A DNA stretch of 64,000 bases from Agrocybe praecox (lineage: Eukaryota > Basidiomycota > Agaricomycetes > Agaricales > Agrocybaceae): positions 372,001 to 436,000 of the forward strand of contig OZ024846.1 in the NCBI GenBank assembly GCA_964017145.1, read 5' to 3'. Position 1 is the stretch's first letter. Each line of letters starts with the position of its first letter. The position numbers and the translations under genes were made by a program. The notes beneath the pieces were generated by a model, which was given only the letters and a program-made list of their open reading frames with translations, searched no databases and was not told where the DNA came from. Below are positions 59,908 through 64,000 of the stretch, in pieces.

Positions 59908-62482
59908 TTAGTACAAGTACCGATATCCTTTCCTCCGTTCCATGGCTTGCTCGAAGGTAATTCCTTCTATTTCAGCAGCCTTTCCAACGCGTACACGATC
60001 TACTTCGTCCATAGCAACTTTTTCATCTGCGTCTAGCTTCTTATTCTCTCGTACAAGTATTTGACGGATCACTAATGGAAATGATACTGGTTTCAGTTAA
60101 ATATGTTTGAATTATTAAACAGAACACACCTAGACATAAAGCGGCGCTGATTACCAAAGAGGCCAGAGATACAGCCATCGACTGATGGTATCTGGGTGCC
60201 CATGCTGATTTCCAAGTATACGATCCCATTCTGCAGTAAAGGGATGAAATCACCCATGAAGTATTTACGACTAAGAAAAAACGTACACTGTCCCAAGGTT
60301 TCCTACGCCATTGACAATACCAATAGCAGCTGCTCTTTTTCTATAAGAGACATGAATCCAATTGATTTTGTGAGGCCGATTAACGACAATAGCGCATGAA
60401 CAGCTTACGTAGGAGGTCGTGGAATGGCATTTGACACCCAGACGAGTGTTATCGCAGAGCCTGAATTGAACTTTAGACAATGTTCATGTGACAAATTCCG
60501 TAAAGCATGCTCACCAACGTAACCACCTGCCATAAAAAACAGAGAGACATATCGTGCAGAAATAGAGTTTGTCGTAAACGCAATAATGTAACCTATAACG
60601 ACACTGAACCACCAACCCGCGATATGGAAGAACCGTTCTCCCGTTTTATCTGGATCAAAAATGTGATTAACGTAGTACTTTCAATGTTAGGGAGCACCTG
60701 CCAGCGTGCCATGCATTCAAACAACATAGTATAGACGTCAGAATCCATGGGGGACTGTATACCAACATAAGCAACTAAACCTGTTTTGAAAGATAAAAAT
60801 CACATACGCAGCGAGAAGAAGGGTATCGGTCGTACTAAATCCAAGGGCTTGTGTGAGTCTAGCGCAAAAATATTGAATATGCGAATCGAAGATGAAGAAA
60901 TTTAAGCTTTACGTGGGGAAAAACTGGACAAAGCTCAATCCCAAGAGCTGCGTAATCGTCATGAGTGCAAATAACGATACTTTTGGATCCTTGATGGCCA
61001 GTATCAATCCGTGAAGAGGCCTATATTTTGGACCAGCTTAAAAATGAGGTAGATGATTGAACGTGTAATGTTGTACTTACGAATCATCTTTATTGTCTTG
61101 ATCAGCCTCTCCTGCATCCTCCGAGAGCCGGGCCTGTGCAAGTCGAGACTCGAAGGCAGACATCCATCTGGTATTGTGGGGCTAGGGCGCAAGTGTTTAA
61201 GTGACCGTATAACCAATAGAGTAAGCTGAAAGACCAACATAATCCGGTAATAACCACCTGTACATGGTGTAGACCATCAGATATACGGCCCCAGAGAATT
61301 GAGTCCGGAAAGTTGACACACATGCTACTCAAACCCACACATATTGTGATAGCACCCTTCGAAGGAGTCAATTCAAGGTCTAGACAAATGAAAGGAAGGC
61401 CCACCTCGATGAGGAACAGCCTTGAAATCCGTATGGAACGAGTTACGAGAATATTCACGTTAAAAAAACACTGACCATCGCCAAGCTCGAATCCCTCGTT
61501 TCCCTTCCATGTTTGCCAGAATACCGGCAGCGAGCAGCTGTGATATTACTTTCAATGTTGCATACTACGACTTTACAGTCAAACTGATAGACTCACTGTA
61601 CCAAATGCGTTGGAAATGAGCAATCCCACATATAGGAAAGCAGAGCGAAATGCCAATTCCTAGAACTTTGGTTGGGAAATAGAAAACGTTCAAGGTTTAT
61701 TAAGGCAGTTACCTTCTTCGTGTACCATCTAGACAGAAGAAAGATTGCTCCGGGGTAGAACGCGGACTCGGGAAGACCTATGAAGATTCGACAAGCTATT
61801 ATGCTTGCAAAATTCTTTGTGATCTAAGGAACGAAAGTGGTTTAATACAACGGCCTGCGCGCGCTCAATGAATAGGACAAACGCCAGTAAGGAGGCTCGT
61901 CAACCCCCATAGAACAGTACAGATACCGATATAAAGTGACGGCCTAGACAATAATGAGCCAGAGTTGTATGGAGAGGAGAAGGAATACCTACCGGCTGAC
62001 TTTATTGAGAATCTAAGGAAATATAGAAGTTAGATGAAAATATTCTATTGAATAGTGATTAAATACCATGTTAGAAGGTATTTGTGCAGGACAGTAGGAC
62101 ACAAATAGGATGGCGATGACAGTCGCGTATTGGACATCTGCGAACCGATAAATTATCACTGATAGCCTGCAATCAATGATATACACGCACCGTTAATATG
62201 CAAATCTTGCTGCATTCCCTTCAATCGCGCTGTCGTGACGCCGTTTCGCTGTTAGAACAAATCTTGTTTAGCATTGTTCGAAACGCAGGGGAAGAAACCA
62301 ACGTCAATGTAATTCATGATAAATATCAGGAATATCATGGGCAGGAGGTGCGTGTCTAATTTTCGAACCAATTTGCGCTCTGCCAGTGTTCTGTCAGGAG
62401 ATCCAGGTTGAGGCAGCTTTTCCCAATCCATTTCGTTTTTATCATTGACAGCAGAAGTATCGCTCTTCTCTAGTACCGACAT
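59908..62482 (-). CDS. MFS transporter, anion:cation symporter (Dal5/Tna1-like)
   Basis: Starts at ATG 62482 (MSVLEKSDTSAVNDKNEMDW), followed by ERKLVRKLDTHLLPMIFLIF, the first helix with the family's RKxDxxxxP element. Further exons read VQYATVIAILFVSYCPAQIP, ACRIFIGLPESAFYPGAIF, ELAFRSALLYVGLLISNAFG, LFLIEG, RAAAIGIVNGVGNLG, MGSYTWKSAWAPRYHQSMAV and the cytosolic tail ENKKLDADEKVAMDEVDRVR followed by RKGYRYLY, stop at 59908-59910. About 12 transmembrane segments are expected. This family takes up organic anions such as allantoate, nicotinate, phthalate-like acids and vitamins by proton symport. Around 15 short introns make exact boundaries uncertain. Together with the adjacent monooxygenase, a carboxylate uptake role is plausible but inferred. 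Confidence 0.88.
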
Positions 62483-63190
62483 TTTTGAGATCACTGTTTT
62501 GCTAAGACGACCGAGAGATAGCTGCAGTCGTATAGGCCGCTTTTATAGAGCTATGAAATAAATAACTTCCTTTTTGTAGGGTGCCGGACCTTACAGTCAT
62601 AAGAGCATACAGCGTGATGATTAATATTAGATCGAACGTATAGTCAGGATCCATTGAAGTCGGTGCTTATACGGCCTAGCTTATGCCGTTCTTTACTGCG
62701 ATAAAAGGGATAAGTTATATATTTGGTAAGTCATGAGTATGACGGAAAACAAAGTGTCCAACCGTGCTAACAATACACTTCCATTTAATTGCCGAACATT
62801 GGATAGCACGAGTGTGTTGATTGGGCACCTCTTTCTTAATAAAGGCATTGCACGTCCTGACAGAAGGGCGAGTTAGCGTTGATGATGATAGCGACATACT
62901 CAGCGAGCAGGAGCCTTTTGGTATACATGACAGCACATAGTACGGAAGGACCTCAGTCACCAGGAGACACAACTGTTCGGAAAATAAAAAGGTTCATGGA
63001 GTTTCTAGCGTAGAAGTGCAGGTCATTCGTCGACCCAAAATTTTGCAGAACAACAGCAATAATACGATTGAGAGGGTCAGCGAGAGGTGATCGCTGTTTG
63101 AACCTTCTAAACTCCGAATTGATGGAACGTGCGCCCTAGAATGACGTCACACGACATGCAACAATAAAATCTAAAAAGGTAATACGTTCC
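62483..63190. other. Promoter side of the transporter; no gene
   Basis: Contains the transporter's upstream region. Short frames only. Confidence 0.45.
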
Positions 63191-63715
63191 GATTCTAGGA
63201 GGACCAACAACTACAGACCTCAATCAAAAGGTTGCGAATTCTCCTCCAAAAAGTTCCTTCGCAGAGGACCAGTTTACCAATCTCTCTACAGGTCCTACAG
63301 ACCTTAAACTTTGTCCGGACAGAGGCTCCAGTCTATATCAGACTAAAAATTCTTCATCGCTCTCCCAAGATTTGGCGATAACGGTTGAAGTAACCGAAAG
63401 AGAAAATAGGGGCACAATAGTAACTTTCGATAACCCTGCAATCCCACCCAAATTGGACGGCAAGTCCATCGAAGTATTTCCCTCTACACTGGACTCAACC
63501 AGCAATGACGAGCAGCATGTTCCCGCTGAGCTAGGTATTCCCAACACTTTCAACATAAAATACCTCGATTGTATCCTGTCCTCCTCGAGTCATGCTTTAG
63601 CGAAACCTCCAATTTCTCTGTTCCCCTTCCCGCTGGTGCTTTCAAGGCTATTAATCTCCCAGGCACCAACTTCGCGCCTGCGGGGGTCTACAAGGTAGGC
63701 GACTAAAATATTATC
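63191..63715 (+). CDS. Unidentified possible coding fragment
   Basis: A continuous frame reads through SSFAEDQFTNLSTGPTDLKL and VEVTERENRGTIVTFDNPAI to KYLDCILSSSSHA near 63595. From there a different frame reads coding-like residues SETSNFSVPLPAGAFKAINL and PGTNFAPAGVYKVGD, ending with TAA about 63707. No intron of reasonable size joins the two, since the GT-AG interval is only about 33 bp. So it is a frameshifted relic, a gene with an unusually short intron, or chance. No start codon is convincing and no family is recognised. Confidence 0.25.
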
Positions 63716-64000
63716 CGACGAAGTGACTAGCCCTCAACCCAAGAATTCCTTCCCTGGAAGCTTTCATGTTGGCCATCTGCCCTTCTGGCTCATGCGTAGG
63801 CCGTCCATATTTTCATCCACGTCGATGTTTATACTTTTGGCTGGTAGCGATCTTTGGTGTACTTTCAAATATACCTCTATTCCGGTCGTTTAAATATGAG
63901 CCGAGAGATTGTAGTTGTGGTTAACATTTGACCATAGGTTGTGAATCGCAATTTTGAATGCATAGGATATACAATGATAGTACGATCCGCTGACGACTTG
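63716..64000. other. Window end, nothing seen
   Basis: No open frame, repeat or motif of note. Confidence 0.5.

Overview
The window looks like nuclear DNA of a filamentous basidiomycete, most likely an Agaricomycete. Genes are split by many 50-60 bp GT-AG introns, and the families are typical of mushroom genomes: coiled-coil P-loop GTPase, areA-type GATA-like/DUF3295 protein, secreted short chitin deacetylases, F-box/LRR proteins, PEBP-like secreted proteins, a salicylate-hydroxylase-like FAD monooxygenase and an ACS-family transporter. All gene models here were built by hand from splice signals, reading frame and family recall; no search was run.

Layout. 1.7-6.1 kb: an aldose 1-epimerase (+) and a P-loop GTPase with coiled coil (-). 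6.1-10.7 kb is gene-poor. 10.7-12.1 kb: chitin deacetylase 1 (+), convergent with a 1709-residue, Gln/Ser-rich areA-like regulator (-, 13.4-19.0 kb). 19-32.9 kb is a gene-poor, repeat-bearing block. It contains a broken Helitron/Pif1-type helicase tail (27.9-28.5 kb), an element with 16 bp terminal inverted repeats (28.67-29.63 kb) and a 534 bp MITE-like element bounded by TA (29.74-30.27 kb). 32.9-36.9 kb: a Zn(II)2Cys6 transcription factor whose zinc cluster is assembled through a 6-nt micro-exon.

39.0-43.98 kb: chitin deacetylase 2, an NAD(P)-binding epimerase-like protein and an LRR-like protein, all +. 44.2-46.1 kb: a tandem pair of secreted PEBP-like genes (-). 47.2-51.4 kb: an F-box protein (-) and a type II membrane O-fucosyltransferase-like protein (+). 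51.5-52.1 kb: ribosomal protein eS10 (-). 54.4-62.5 kb: a medium-chain reductase (+), a possibly damaged APH-type phosphotransferase (-), a FAD monooxygenase (-) and an MFS transporter (-). The monooxygenase and transporter are neighbours on one strand and could form a small aromatic-acid uptake and hydroxylation unit.

No rRNA, tRNA or CRISPR array was found by eye. The observations most worth a second look are the 6-nt micro-exon, the transposon remnants at 27.9-30.3 kb, the tandem secreted PEBPs and the monooxygenase/transporter neighbourhood.
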